Of a stretch of DNA of 64,000 bases, positions 19,937-31,119 are shown one piece after another. Origin of the DNA: Chaetoceros tenuissimus. Lineage: Eukaryota; Bacillariophyta; Thalassiosirophyceae; Chaetocerotales; Chaetocerotaceae. The translations under genes were made by a program, and so were the position numbers. Where the stretch lies: positions 326,836 to 390,835 of the forward strand of contig BLLK01000049.1 of the NCBI GenBank assembly GCA_021927905.1. Reading direction: 5' to 3'. Each line of letters begins with the position of its first letter. The stretch's first letter is position 1. The notes under the pieces are model-generated. The model made no database searches. It was not told the origin of the DNA and worked only from the letters and a program-made list of their open reading frames with translations.

Positions 19937-20907
19937 GTCTTGTTGTAACTTGTAACTTCTCCTCAGAGCCTCCGATTTTACGCTGCTGTTCTTCGTATCT
20001 AAGCCGTGATTTGCTTTTGACTTTTATTCCTAAGTATGATGAGTTGAGTCAGTCGACACTTTCATGAGTAGACCACAACTTCAACTTCTCAACGTGCAAT
20101 AAATTGTCGGAAGAAAGTACACCTTCTATGACTTTTGTGGATCTAGATTACACTCCAGCACCACAAATAAGAAGTACATTTTTTTCCAGCAGGGCTCGTG
20201 TACATCTAAAGTCTGTGGAGATCTGAACCCTTGCCGTAACATCTTAAACTTGGCCTAGGTAGTACTTAGTCCCTCAGTATTCTTCTTCTTTGATTTAAGT
20301 TCGGATTGCTTTTGTAATTTTTGGCTTGTTATGCTTTTGGTTTCTTATTTTGTTTCATAGTTGGGATCATATTTATGTTCAATAAGGTTTATACGTATAT
20401 TGTGGGCTTATATTGCAAATGGAGTACTTTTCCAACGATTAGTAAGGAGGAAATTGAAATATAAATTCCTGGAATTTGAACTCCTTCACCTATGACTGTA
20501 CTAAGCTCTAATCACCTTCTTAGGTTTTCAGAAATCTGAGCCTCCAACTTCTTATTCGGTGAACTTCTTAAACCTGATGCTGGAGTGTAGTACTACTTAC
20601 ATCGGTCAATTTTTTTTTTTAAAAAGAGAAATGAATACTAATTATGGCTTTAATGAAAGGTGTAAAAGAATCGTAGATTGATTCATAATATGAAATTATA
20701 TCTTAATCGCCATAGAAATACTTCTTACATTTGCCATGGCCCAATGGACTAATGCTAATGTCAATGGTGCACAAAATTTCCTTCAGCCACCTGCCTTCTT
20801 ATTTAGAAAAAGTAAAATCTTCACAGAAACAAAATAATAAGTTAACAAGTTTACCTAGTACTATGTTGTAAAATTTTAAAAAAAAAATTCTTCATACAAG
20901 TTATTTA
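19937..20907. other. Intergenic region carrying a candidate MITE
   Basis: No gene is supported. The only structure is the inverted-repeat element at 20149-20589, described separately. The rest is A/T-rich with homopolymer runs. Confidence 0.4.
20149..20589. repeat. Candidate MITE with TACACTCCAGCA ends
   Basis: TACACTCCAGCA at 20149-20160 is matched by its exact reverse complement at 20578-20589, and weaker inverted similarity runs inward (for example GGAGATCTGAA against the complement of the other arm). Length 441 bp, no coding frame. No clear target duplication is seen, so the element type cannot be named. Confidence 0.45.
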
Positions 20908-21738
20908 CTAGTCAAATACATCACAAAGAGTTCTTGGATCGTCAGGTAAAACAGCTTTCATTTGCTCTAAAAGCTCGGGCTCAAAGTCGATATATGGGAT
21001 TTTTTCTTGCACATGAAAAGCTTTTAAATCATCTGGTTTTACCATGACACTCAAAATACTACTAAAAAGTACCCTTTCAGTAATATTCTCAATCATACTA
21101 TTTCTTGAATCATTTCTTTCAGATACTATTTGGTTGACATAGATATTCATATTTGTCGGGTCAGTGATTTGGTCCTCTTGACAATTTCGTAGAGTCAGAA
21201 GAAGGTTTCTACTTGAACATTCTGAGGAAAAATATCCGTGTTCTTCCTGTGGCTTTGAAGAAGAAGAAGGAATGCCTTCTGGTACCATTCGAGACTGGTG
21301 GTTGTATGATGGCATAGGTGGCAAGCTGTGAAACATGGGCTCTTGATAACAAGGCAGCACTTGCTCGGAGCCATTATCATCGTGGAAGGAAGAAGAAGAA
21401 AAAGAAGAAGTACTACTGATAGTGTCTTTTCTTTTGATTGACGCACATAACTCATACTGTGTACGGAGGAACATGGGATGATAGTACCAACCTTTGTCGG
21501 GATTTTTCAGCCCTTGTATTTGTCGAAAGCCCCAATGGTTGAGGCTTCTACGAAAAGAACTGTATTTTATCGTATTGAAGAAGAGGTGTAGTAGCTCTTC
21601 TTCTAATCTCTTCTTGTCATGAATACGGAAGCAGCGGCCGTGGTGCTGCCATGTGATGATGGAGTCATAATGTTTGCTGTGCTTGTCAGCAAGCTCTAAC
21701 AAATGGTAAAGTTTGACTGGAAATGGATTTGTAATCAT
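20908..21738 (-). CDS. Heat-shock-factor-type DNA-binding protein
   Basis: A single exon of 276 residues from ATG 21738. Residues 5-92 are an HSF-type winged-helix domain. FPVKLYHLLE is followed by ITWQHHGRCFRIHD and then the recognition helix region KYSSFRRSLNHWGFRQI. The remainder is Ser-rich with a FSSECSSRNLLLTLRNC segment and an acidic end, and lacks an obvious long HR-A/B coiled coil. HSF genes are strongly expanded in diatoms, and many probably do not act in heat shock. Shorter than classical HSFs. Target genes cannot be inferred. Confidence 0.85.
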   Translation of the reverse strand: MITNPFPVKLYHLLELADKHSKHYDSIITWQHHGRCFRIHDKKRLEEELLHLFFNTIKYSSFRRSLNHWGFRQIQGLKNPDKGWYYHPMFLRTQYELCASIKRKDTISSTSSFSSSSFHDDNGSEQVLPCYQEPMFHSLPPMPSYNHQSRMVPEGIPSSSSKPQEEHGYFSSECSSRNLLLTLRNCQEDQITDPTNMNIYVNQIVSERNDSRNSMIENITERVLFSSILSVMVKPDDLKAFHVQEKIPYIDFEPELLEQMKAVLPDDPRTLCDVFD

Positions 21739-22888
21739 TTTGTTGCGTTACAGCTTTCTGTAGACCTGGAATGTGGAAAACAAATTTGAGAATTACAGCG
21801 TCCAAACCTGAATGAATACTGATCAGCAAACGAAAATCAAGATTTCAATCCCGCCGTGCTCTCAAACAAATCATGTCAACTTCAAACATACCTTTTTGCT
21901 CAACAACTAGTGTCTAATACGTTCTGAAAGCTATAAATAATAGAGCAAATTTTGTTGTGAAGTAACGAAGTGTTTGATACTGCAGCCCTAAAACCAAAAA
22001 CATGCCATCGCTAGATGGCAGATGGCAGAACACCTGCACCATCTTTGGAAAAGAAGGGGAAGAAGGAAAAGAATGGGAAGGATTCCAGAATCCGGGGAAA
22101 TTACATGACGAAACAAGGTAGCATCAATGCATCGAAAGGGATGCAAGGTAAATAATACTGTATTACTGTTATTCTCGTGACTCGGCGGGCTAAACTCTCG
22201 ATTCTACGTTCTTTTCTAATCTGTGAAAACCTTATGAACATCGCGATTTTCGATACCGACGTACGTATTAGTTTGCAAATACCGCACGGTGCCACCTTCG
22301 CCATATTTCCTATCTTTTTTCTCAATTATTGATTATTCCTCCCTTTCCGGCACGTGGCAAGCAGCGTCGAGGATAAAGTTTTCTAGGACGATTTCTGTAG
22401 ATTTGTCTGCGAACATTGTTGGACCGCATGAAGAACATCCAGACGAGAACCTGTTCCTTTTTTTATTGCCCAAGCCCTATTCTGCTCTATTATCAATAGC
22501 TTTCAGAACGTTCCAAAGAGATTGCAAGCAGGTCTGTTGGGAAATTTGTAACACATTAGGAAGGACACAGGACCGCTCAATAACAGTGTGTCCAGGACAG
22601 CTGGCAGAATGCTCAGCAAGTCTAATGCATTGGGAACAGCTGTCGCAAATAGGGTTTCTTCGTTTCTCCGATGGCAGCTAGCTAGCTAGATAGATTGGCC
22701 ATTTGAAGATTCGTTGTATGAATCTTTTCTCACATGCCAAAGTAGCAATAGACCCTAGCCAAATGGTCCTCCTCCACCAAAAGTCACGTTTCAACGCAAG
22801 CCAACACACACATCCTTCAATTCAAATTCAACACAAACTTTCACTCACCTTTGACGGCATCCTTCGTCATTTTGAAACCATTTCAAAA
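21739..22888. other. Divergent intergenic region between HSF and CDF genes
   Basis: About 1.15 kb. A long frame at 22289-22681 starts only with GTG and has no family signal, so it is not called. A short CTAG/GATA run occurs near 22677-22692. The region probably holds both promoters, but no element is recognised. Confidence 0.35.
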
Positions 22889-24279
22889 ATGACTTCCACT
22901 CCAGAAACTACTAAACTAACATCAGAGGAATTCTTTGCACAAGATGATTTATCAATGGTCAACTCTGTCAAAAGTTCTACTTCAAATTCTTCCTCTATAG
23001 ATTTCAACGACACATCCCACATCTCCATGCCATCTCAACATTTAAATAACGGCATTTCCAACAGCCACAATTTGAAAGATTACGGCAGTCTTCCAAGAAT
23101 CACAGATGAATCCGATCTCTCAACATTAAAAGATGACAATACATTCTTTTCCGAAGCAGAATCATCAGCTGCGAATAAAAATACTCCATTGAGACGTTTG
23201 GCAATTGACATGAGTCTCTATCTCAATCTCATTATTTTAGCTTCGAAATTGATTGCTTACATTCAGACTCTTTCCTTGTCGGTATTGGCTGCACTTACGG
23301 ATTCTTTACTAGATGTCATTTCACAGCTTGTTTTAAATTATACTGAAAAGCATTCGACGAAATCGCGATCGTCGGCTTTGTATCCAGCTGGTGCGGCTCG
23401 ACTTGAACCTGTCGGAGTATTGACATGTGCGGCCTTGATGGGTAAGTTATCTATTTTATAAAATGACATATTTTGTACAAATGAGAGATTTTCTTGCTCA
23501 TCTTTATCGCATTAGGAATGGCTTCCTTCGAAATTCTCAAGGAAAGTATTGAATCACTCTTGTATGATGGAAATGTCATGCATGAACATTTACAAGATGG
23601 TCAGAATCTTTCGTCCGTTTATGGAATGACATTTATTGTATTTATCAAACTTGGATTATACTATTTATGTGAATACAGTCGACCACTCAAGACATCGAAT
23701 ATTGGTGGGACAGTCGTGAAGCAATCCATGAAAGTTTCAGATCCGACTTTGGAAGCTTTGGCGCAAGATCATTGGAATGATGCGCTTTCGAATGGTGTGG
23801 CTGCTATCGCTTTGTGTGCGGCGCTTTGGTCCAAGGATTTGTGGTTTTTAGATCCTATTGGTGCAATTATTATTTCGGTATACATTATTTATTCGTGGTA
23901 TGAAACTGGCAAGGAACAGATTGAACAATTGACTGGGAAATCTGCACCGGATGATTTTATTGATGAATTGTATGATATCGCGAGTAACTTTGATAAACGT
24001 ATGATAGTAGACGTTGTGAGAGCATACCATTTCGGACCAAAGTTCTTGGTAGAGCTTGAAGTTGTGCTTCCAAAGGATACTCTTTTGATGGAATCTCATG
24101 ATTTGGGCATGGAGTTGCAGTATGAAATTGAAGGAAGAGAAGAAGTAGAGCGGTGCTTTGTTCATATTGACTATGAAATGAGGCCTTATGATGAGCACGT
24201 TGTGAGTAAAGTTCCAGAACTTAGAGCCAAGTATCGTCCAAGTGCCAGTCATATGAGTTTTGGCAATCATTCTGTATAA
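22889..24279 (+). CDS. Mn-type cation diffusion facilitator (CDF) transporter, two exons
   Basis: Exon 1 is 22889-23441 and exon 2 is 23516-24279, separated by a 74-bp GTAAGT...TAG intron. The product has 438 residues. The ATG at 22889 is preferred over earlier in-frame codons because the family N-terminus is polar and follows it (MTSTPETTK). The first 100 residues are Ser-rich and cytosolic. Six membrane segments follow. The two metal sites read DSLLD (TM2) and DHWND (TM5). The DxxxD form, rather than HxxxD, is typical of the manganese-type MTP8-11 group, so Mn2+/H+ exchange at an internal membrane is likely. The C-terminal cytosolic domain is present (VVRAYHFGPKFLVELEVVLP). Confidence 0.88.
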
Positions 24280-24424
24280 ATATCTACTACATTTTCATTG
24301 GGTTAATCTAATTTTGCACAAATACGATTTTGTTAAAGTTTAATATAGAATGTACATGAGAATCAATCGTTTTGACTATCAAAGGCTTAGATGTTCTTGT
24401 AGCATCTCGTTCGTTCGTTAATTC

Positions 24425-27400
24425 TCAACTCTTCTCTCTACTGTCTTCCTCTTCGTCCTCTTGGCCACATACTGCCTTTGCTATCCTCCCAAACAACTCA
24501 TCTCGACGCAAATCACGCTTACTTGTTATCCGTGCTCTGCATATCGGGCATTCCTTTCCGCATTTTGCAATTGCATCTTCTATGCATACATAGCAAAAGC
24601 GATGGCAGCATTCCGGAACTATGCATGGATCTTTCATAGGATTGAAACAAATTGGACATTGAAGGTCTTCTTGCAAATCTTTCGCAAATGCTTGCATTTC
24701 TTGTAGTTGTTTGTTCATTGCCAATTGCTGTTTGAGTCTTTCAATTTCGTTGTTTTTCGCGTCTATGATTGAGTCCTTTTCCTTTACTATCTTATCCATT
24801 TTCTTCTTATATTCATCGTCAATTCTACCAGATGCAGGTCCACAATCGATAGAGTCTATTTTCAATGCAGCAAACTGTTTGTACTTTTTATCTTGTATCA
24901 AAGGCTTCGCCTGAAATACAGTTTCCATAAGTGCAATCTCAAAATGATGCAATCCTTTTGATGCTGTATTCTTGAGCTCGTCATGGCGATCTTCGTCTGT
25001 ACATTTCTTAGTACCTTTGTTGAACCATGCCTCATCATAGGCTCCAATATTGTATTGTCTATTGTAGCTGTTAAGGAATCTCTGTAAATCACTATATAGT
25101 CTTTCAGAATTGACATCCAAAGAGCAGTCTAAGTAGCCATCTTCTAGCTTCAACTTGAATATTCTTTGCAAACGAACCCACTTCGTCCAATTAATGAAAG
25201 TTGTCTGCATGCAACGAAATTTGTTGTAAATCTCCAAGTTAAGACCATCATTGTCGAATGTAGGGTCACAACAAGATAATTGGAAATGATTTGAAAAACG
25301 AGTGACATACCACCAAGGAGGTATCCCATCGCACCTTAATTCTTCTGGTAGCTTATCGTGATCCTGGTATTTGATGAAAAGAATGAGAGCTGAGAAGTAG
25401 TTCAGGTATCGCATTGCTCTTGTTCTCCATATGTTCTTTGATCTGAGTTCAGATGGTGCTTGAGGGTATGCAAATACTTTCAATATTGTAAACATGAAGT
25501 TCCACATTTTGTCTTCCGACGCACAACAATTGGTGCTAATATCATAGTTCTTGATGAAGTCTACTGATATGGGATATAGTAAAGCTTGTGGTATGACAAT
25601 CTTGCTTGGAAATCCTTTTAGTTGTAATTTTTCTTCTTCCCTGGATATATTTTTGGCTCGTTTCTCTTTGGTGCTCTTCACATTATTATCATCTTTACAA
25701 GCTAAGCTCCGTTTCGAAACTTTAGTGATGTTATTCAAATCATTGCTGTCATCACTATCTATGCTTTGTGTCGTTATTCCTTCAATCAAATTACGATCGT
25801 CAGTACTACTTGATCTGCCTTGCTTTGTACTTGCATTAGTACTCTTTGAATCTACATGCTTCTTGGCACCCGAAAGTAGCAGATGTTTGATAGACGCTGC
25901 ACCATTGAATCTATTTTTGACATCATTATCTGTTCTTCCATTCATACACTTGGCAATCTCGGCCCAACTATTTCCTTTTTCTTTTTGTAACTTCACCAGC
26001 AACAAGTCTTCTTCTTTTGTCCATGCATTTTTATTAATGTTTGGATCCAAATGATTACACCATCTATCTCGACACTGAGGGGCTGTCTTTCCTTCGAACT
26101 CTTTTGCAATTAAAGTCCACTTCTTTCCATGTATCTTGATTAATGTAACCAACTTTGCATCCTTTTCAGGACTCCATCTCTTACTGCTTATTGGACCTTT
26201 TCTATTCACACTGATTTTCATATTATTTGGCGGTATATGTTCCGACCACCGTTCTTCACATTCTGCAGCTGATCTTCCTTCCATCTCGTTAGATATTACA
26301 GTCCAATTTAGTTCGAAACCATATTTTTCAACAAGTTCGCGAAGCTTTGTATCCTCATGTAGCTTCCATGGAATGAATGTTGTTGTGAATTGAGAATTCC
26401 ATCGATATTGACATTGTTCACTTGTACGATTTGGGACTTCTTCTGCAATCCTTTTCCAGTTGCTTCTACCTGTGTTTGTCCTTCCATGCTTTTTAACTGA
26501 TGCAAGAAGAGCTTTGTCTTCTTCCGCGGTCCACGTGGTCCAATGCTTCACTTTCAAGCCGACATGTTCCTCTTCTTCGGTAATCCATCTCTTTCTTTTT
26601 AATGATTCCGATTTCTTGTTTGGAGTATGGTTGACTTTGTTATTCCCTGTCTTCTCAGCTGCTTTATGTGACACTCTCTTTTTACAGTCGTCGTCTTCAT
26701 CATATTTCAATGGTTCTCTCATATTAACATCCTCTGCTATGTAATTTGGGCTAGCTCTCTTCGGAGTTTCAGACCTAATTTGATTCTTATTCTTTTCACT
26801 GGCTGTTCTTGCAGACTGTGTATTGTCTTCTCTTGGTGTATTAATCAATGTAGCAGGTTTGAATGTCATTGATTTATGATCTTCTTCATTACGTCTGGGA
26901 GTTCTTCTCTTCCCAAGCGAGTATGGCTTGTCAACTGGTCCTACCCATCCATATTTTTTGTGTGCAAACTCTTTTATATCATCTTCTGTTTCAAAGTAAT
27001 GTACATTTCTAGTAAGAGTACTCTTCTTGAAACCTATGAATTCTTTCATGTATCGAGTGGTGCTAACAGCTGAAGGGTACTGCAATTGATTAACAAATTC
27101 AAGTACAGAGTACATAACTTGCCAATCAGAATTCTTGTCAGGGAAATCTATCTGTGGACCGGTCCAACCATAAATTTTGTGTACAGCTTTTATAGCTGCT
27201 TCCTCCGTCACATAATAGTCTACATTTTCAATCCAAGTCTTTTTTACATACTCTAGACCATTTTCTTCATATTCAAGGCCACCAGGAATGTAGTAAGTAG
27301 AAATAAAACCTCCTTGACCAGGAACTACATTCCAACCAAAATGATTTACAAGAATTTCCAAGGCATTAGACCATGGCTCTAACTTTTCCTCTCTGCTAAA

Positions 27401-28723
27401 CTTCCTCTTTTTGGAAGAGCGTTTTTCCTTCTTTGACGAAGAACCGGTCACTTTTGATGGCACAATATCCTTAGCATCTGCAGTAGTGACTACTTCTTTC
27501 TTTGCATTCTCATCTTTTTGTCGTTTCGAAGTGGTAGATATTACAGTAGCTCTATTCAAAGAATCACTTTTTCTACTAGCTAATCGATCCCTACGATCCA
27601 CTTTTGCATTTCTGACAGGTGGTCGCTTGAGTTTCTCGAATTGATATTTGGAAAGTCGAGTAGTTTGTCCGGATGATAGAGAGTCCCTAGTATCATTTTT
27701 CTCTATCGAGACAACTTGCTTTCGCTTGAAAGAAGCCGAATTGAATCTATTTTTGACATCATTTTCTGTTCTTCCCTTCATATATTTGGCAATCTCTACC
27801 CATTTATTTCCTTTCATTTTCTGCAACTTTTCAAGCAACAAATCTTCTCTATCAGTCCATTCACCTTTCTTGATATTAGGAGCTAAGTGGTTAAGCCATC
27901 TCTCTCGGCACTGTTTGCCTGCCCGTTTCACGTTGGATTGTTTCATTAATACTTTTGCTATAATTGTCCACTCATGATGACCATGTATCTTCACCAATTT
28001 CATCAACTTTGCATCATCTTCAAGAGACCAACGCGTAAAATGCCCACTCTGAGCAGTCTTTCTGTTTTTACTTGGAGGTTGCTTATGGTCAATCTCGCGC
28101 CAACGTTCCTGACATTGTCTAGCCGATCTTCCTTTCATCTCTTTAGATATTACGGTCCATTTTCGTTTGCAACCATGTTTTTCAACAAGTTCGCGAAGCT
28201 TCGAATCTTCTAACCTTTTCCATGGATTGGGCGATATTTGTTTCAATTTTGTCATCCATCTATGGTAACATTGATTGGGTGTTGCACCTTGGACTTCAGT
28301 AGCAATCTCTTCCCAGTATCCATAACCATACTTGTTGACAGAATTTCTAAGCGCTTCATCATCCTGGCTTGTCCACTTCTTGTATTTCCCTCGTGACTTT
28401 TTTGTTTCATGTATTGTAGTTGCTTCGAAAACTTCTGTCCCACAATCTTCTTCTTCTTCTTCCTCTGCTATGTCCATTTCTTCTGCCTCTGATAGATCAA
28501 TATCTTCTTCCTCTGATAAATAACTTGCATCTTCTTCGTTACCATCTTCAAAATCAGAATCTGAATATTCCTCGTTAAACATGCCTTCCGATCCATTCAG
28601 ACGTTTACGTAGACGCATGTTGAATCTTTGCCTCTTTCTAGGTAAAGATTCTTTCTCGACTTCAACTTCGCTTTCTTCTCCAAGTGATACTTCACTTTCA
28701 TCGTCTTCTTGGTATTGAAACAT
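24425..28723 (-). CDS. Eight-repeat Myb protein with C-terminal RING finger (array gene 1)
   Basis: A single exon of 1432 residues from ATG 28723 with the array's MFQYQE start. Myb/SANT repeats 1-4 occupy about residues 115-330 and repeats 5-8 about 720-930; each has the W-x(18-21)-W pattern. Between them, 440-600, are two copies of a module ending KxYGWxGP. Residues 1010-1300 hold a helical domain shared with array genes 3 and 4 (NYFSALIL.IKYQDHDKLP; GIPPWWYV). A short coiled coil precedes a C3HC4 RING at about 1354-1395 (CPIC...CHRFC...CPIC). DNA binding coupled to ubiquitin E3 activity in the nucleus is the natural inference. The two four-repeat Myb blocks look like an internal duplication. 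Confidence 0.8.
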   Translation of the reverse strand: MFQYQEDDESEVSLGEESEVEVEKESLPRKRQRFNMRLRKRLNGSEGMFNEEYSDSDFEDGNEEDASYLSEEEDIDLSEAEEMDIAEEEEEEDCGTEVFEATTIHETKKSRGKYKKWTSQDDEALRNSVNKYGYGYWEEIATEVQGATPNQCYHRWMTKLKQISPNPWKRLEDSKLRELVEKHGCKRKWTVISKEMKGRSARQCQERWREIDHKQPPSKNRKTAQSGHFTRWSLEDDAKLMKLVKIHGHHEWTIIAKVLMKQSNVKRAGKQCRERWLNHLAPNIKKGEWTDREDLLLEKLQKMKGNKWVEIAKYMKGRTENDVKNRFNSASFKRKQVVSIEKNDTRDSLSSGQTTRLSKYQFEKLKRPPVRNAKVDRRDRLASRKSDSLNRATVISTTSKRQKDENAKKEVVTTADAKDIVPSKVTGSSSKKEKRSSKKRKFSREEKLEPWSNALEILVNHFGWNVVPGQGGFISTYYIPGGLEYEENGLEYVKKTWIENVDYYVTEEAAIKAVHKIYGWTGPQIDFPDKNSDWQVMYSVLEFVNQLQYPSAVSTTRYMKEFIGFKKSTLTRNVHYFETEDDIKEFAHKKYGWVGPVDKPYSLGKRRTPRRNEEDHKSMTFKPATLINTPREDNTQSARTASEKNKNQIRSETPKRASPNYIAEDVNMREPLKYDEDDDCKKRVSHKAAEKTGNNKVNHTPNKKSESLKRKRWITEEEEHVGLKVKHWTTWTAEEDKALLASVKKHGRTNTGRSNWKRIAEEVPNRTSEQCQYRWNSQFTTTFIPWKLHEDTKLRELVEKYGFELNWTVISNEMEGRSAAECEERWSEHIPPNNMKISVNRKGPISSKRWSPEKDAKLVTLIKIHGKKWTLIAKEFEGKTAPQCRDRWCNHLDPNINKNAWTKEEDLLLVKLQKEKGNSWAEIAKCMNGRTDNDVKNRFNGAASIKHLLLSGAKKHVDSKSTNASTKQGRSSSTDDRNLIEGITTQSIDSDDSNDLNNITKVSKRSLACKDDNNVKSTKEKRAKNISREEEKLQLKGFPSKIVIPQALLYPISVDFIKNYDISTNCCASEDKMWNFMFTILKVFAYPQAPSELRSKNIWRTRAMRYLNYFSALILFIKYQDHDKLPEELRCDGIPPWWYVTRFSNHFQLSCCDPTFDNDGLNLEIYNKFRCMQTTFINWTKWVRLQRIFKLKLEDGYLDCSLDVNSERLYSDLQRFLNSYNRQYNIGAYDEAWFNKGTKKCTDEDRHDELKNTASKGLHHFEIALMETVFQAKPLIQDKKYKQFAALKIDSIDCGPASGRIDDEYKKKMDKIVKEKDSIIDAKNNEIERLKQQLAMNKQLQEMQAFAKDLQEDLQCPICFNPMKDPCIVPECCHRFCYVCIEDAIAKCGKECPICRARITSKRDLRRDELFGRIAKAVCGQEDEEEDSREKS

Positions 28724-28830
28724 CTTTCCCCGTCAAGTATACATGTATTGTAATATATAGAGAAACAGATTCTCATAGCAGCAGGAAAGGTTTTGTATTA
28801 TGATTCCATATGATGTTATATGTTTTCGAA

Positions 28831-28934
28831 GAACAAAAATGTGTGGTGAAAAGAATGAGGGACGTGTCACGTGTCATAGTAACCAAGCTATGGTCCCTAT
28901 CCACATAGAAATTTACATGGAAACAATGACGACC
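28831..28934 (-). promoter_or_regulatory. Conserved upstream block of array gene 1
   Basis: Contains AACAAAAATGTGTG, AATGAGGGA, GTGTCA, CATAGTAACCAAGCTATGG, CCTATCCACATAG and CAATGACGA in fixed order on the plus strand, 110-210 bp upstream of the start. The same series occurs before array genes 2-5. Confidence 0.6.
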
Positions 28935-29023
28935 CGAGAAAAGGCGAGAAAAATGATTCAATAGATGTATGCATTTATATTTTATTATTCAATCTTAAAG
29001 CATTCTTCTTTTTAATTCTTCTC

Positions 29024-30850
29024 TCAATTGTATTCTTCTACATCTTGGTAACATACTATCTCTGCTATCTTCCCAAACAACTCATCTCGACGTAAACTCC
29101 GCTTACTTGTTATCCTTGCTCTGCATACAGGACACTCCTTTCCACATTTTGCAATGGCATCTTCGATGCATGTATAGCAGAAGCGATGACAGCATTCAGG
29201 AACTATACAAGGGTCTTTCATTGGATTGAAGCATATTGGACATTGAAGGTCCCGTTGCAAATCTTTCGATAATGCTTGTTGCATTTCTTGTACTTGTTTG
29301 CTAATGCTTTCTTCTCTATTTTTCTCCTTCACCGGACTAGTCTTCAAACCGCCAGGTGCATTCATTTCAGCGGCGCTACTGTTTCCAGATGACTTTTTCG
29401 TCTTGATACTCTTCATCTTCTCCACAAATGCTTTGTTCACTTTTTCTAATGCAGCCTTAGCAGCAATTCTATTTCGATAGAGTTGACATAAACTTTCGTG
29501 ATAACATGCTTCGTCGTAAGAGTAGAAGTAAGCCTCTTTACAAACATCACAGCAATAACATTTACCATCAAGGATAGTTTTGGAGCCGAGAGGGAAATTA
29601 GAATGGGGATCTACCTCTACATCTACCTTTGCCCTTTTCGCTGCATCAATTTGCATTTCTACTTCCATCCGTTTCATAGCAACTTTCTTTTTTTCCAATT
29701 GTAGTTTGAGTCTTTCAATTTGCATGTTTCGTACATCTATCTTTTTATTTAGAGCTTCTATTGGTGAGTCCTTTTCATTCTTTTTCTCCGGCAATTGCTT
29801 TTGCAGTCTTTCAATTAGTGCAACTATGACTGATTTCCTTTCGGTCTTATTTGACAACTGCTGTTTGAGTCTTTCAATCAGTTCATCTATTACCAAGTTC
29901 TTTTCATTCTTCTTTGATAGTTTCTGTTTCAGTCTTTCAATCTCTTCCATTTGTGAAAAGATGACTGTGTCCTTTCCGCTGTTGGCCAAATTTAGGAATT
30001 CTATTACTGAGTTGTTCTTTGCCAATTGCTCTTTCAGTCTTTTAATTTCTGTATTTCGTGCCTCTGTTGCTGTTTCCCTTTCGTTCAACTGTGCCAATTG
30101 CTCTTTTATCTCTTTCTTGAGGGCTTCTATTACTGAGTCCTTTTCATCGTTCTTTGCCAATCGCTCTTTCAGTCTTTTATTCTCTTTCTTAAGAGCTTCT
30201 ATTACTGAGTCTTTTCCATTCTTCTTCTGCAATTGCTTCTTCAGACTTTTAATCTTTTTCTTTGGAGCTTCTATGATCGAATCTTGTTCATAAATTTCTT
30301 TTCCCATGCGCCGTTTTGACCTTGTATTATTAATCCCGTTGCTGCCATCATTAGTAGCTGTACCTTGCGTTGATTTTCCTTCTATTAAATTACAAGTGGT
30401 AGTAATACTTGATCTGCCTCGCTTTGAACTTGTATTGGTACTCTTTGAATCTACTGTCAAGAGTACATGATTGATTGAAACTTCTTCATTGAACCTATCA
30501 ATACGTCGACTAGCTAACCGATCTTTACGATCCACTTTTGCATTTCTGACAGGTATTCGTTTTTGTTTCTCCAGTTGATATTTGGATATTCGAGTGGTGG
30601 GTTTTGTAGGTGATTTATGTTTCCTTCTGTCGGCGAGGAAAGCACTGGGTATCTTTACACTTTTGCTGCATTTACTTTTCACTTTAGGTTCTTTTCTCAA
30701 AGGAATCTCTTTAGATCCCTTCAGGAGATGTTTCTTCAAACGTACATTAAATCTCTGTCCGCTCCTAGTTAAAGATTCTTTCGTCCCTTTCTTTTTACTC
30801 TCTTCCACAATCGATGCCTTACTATCACTTTCTTCTTGGTATTGAAACAT
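29024..30850 (-). CDS. Coiled-coil, small zinc-finger and RING protein without Myb repeats (array gene 2)
   Basis: The start is the ATG at 30850 (MFQYQEESDS), matching the paralogs; a longer upstream frame exists but is unlike them. Length 608 residues. The N-terminus (RFNVRLKKHLLKG) is shared with genes 1 and 4, but no Myb repeat follows. Residues about 200-400 are repeated coiled-coil units of the form DSVIEALKKEIxRLKxQL. A Cys/His module (CDVCKEAYFYSYDEACYHESLC) sits near 435-460 and a C3HC4 RING near 530-575, nearly identical to that of gene 1. It may be a dimerising E3 ligase that acts with, or competes with, the Myb-bearing paralogs. Confidence 0.75.
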   Translation of the reverse strand: MFQYQEESDSKASIVEESKKKGTKESLTRSGQRFNVRLKKHLLKGSKEIPLRKEPKVKSKCSKSVKIPSAFLADRRKHKSPTKPTTRISKYQLEKQKRIPVRNAKVDRKDRLASRRIDRFNEEVSINHVLLTVDSKSTNTSSKRGRSSITTTCNLIEGKSTQGTATNDGSNGINNTRSKRRMGKEIYEQDSIIEAPKKKIKSLKKQLQKKNGKDSVIEALKKENKRLKERLAKNDEKDSVIEALKKEIKEQLAQLNERETATEARNTEIKRLKEQLAKNNSVIEFLNLANSGKDTVIFSQMEEIERLKQKLSKKNEKNLVIDELIERLKQQLSNKTERKSVIVALIERLQKQLPEKKNEKDSPIEALNKKIDVRNMQIERLKLQLEKKKVAMKRMEVEMQIDAAKRAKVDVEVDPHSNFPLGSKTILDGKCYCCDVCKEAYFYSYDEACYHESLCQLYRNRIAAKAALEKVNKAFVEKMKSIKTKKSSGNSSAAEMNAPGGLKTSPVKEKNREESISKQVQEMQQALSKDLQRDLQCPICFNPMKDPCIVPECCHRFCYTCIEDAIAKCGKECPVCRARITSKRSLRRDELFGKIAEIVCYQDVEEYN

Positions 30851-30933
30851 GTTCTCCGTCAAATAGACATGCAATCTAACTTGAACATGTATTAGAAAAA
30901 GAGTTGTCAAGTCAGTACAAGATATATTTTAAA

Positions 30934-31039
30934 AGAACAAAAATGTGTGGTAAAAGATGAGGGACGTGTCACCACGGGTCAGTCATAGTAACCCAGCTAT
31001 GATCCCTATCCATATAATTTTGATTCAACAATGACGACC
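30934..31039 (-). promoter_or_regulatory. Conserved upstream block of array gene 2
   Basis: AACAAAAATGTGTG, GAGGGACGTGTCA, CATAGTAACCCAGCTATG, CCTATCCATATA and CAATGACGA appear in the same order as before gene 1. It starts about 84 bp before the ATG. Confidence 0.6.
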
Positions 31040-31119
31040 ATAAAAGAGGGCAGGAATAATTTAATAAGTACATTTATGCATTTATACTATATTGCTTCAA
31101 ATTTATAGCTTTCTTTGTC

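Noticed and set aside
22289-22681. 130-residue ORF upstream of the CDF gene
   Set aside because: Starts only with GTG, no domain, unconvincing composition; treated as spacer.
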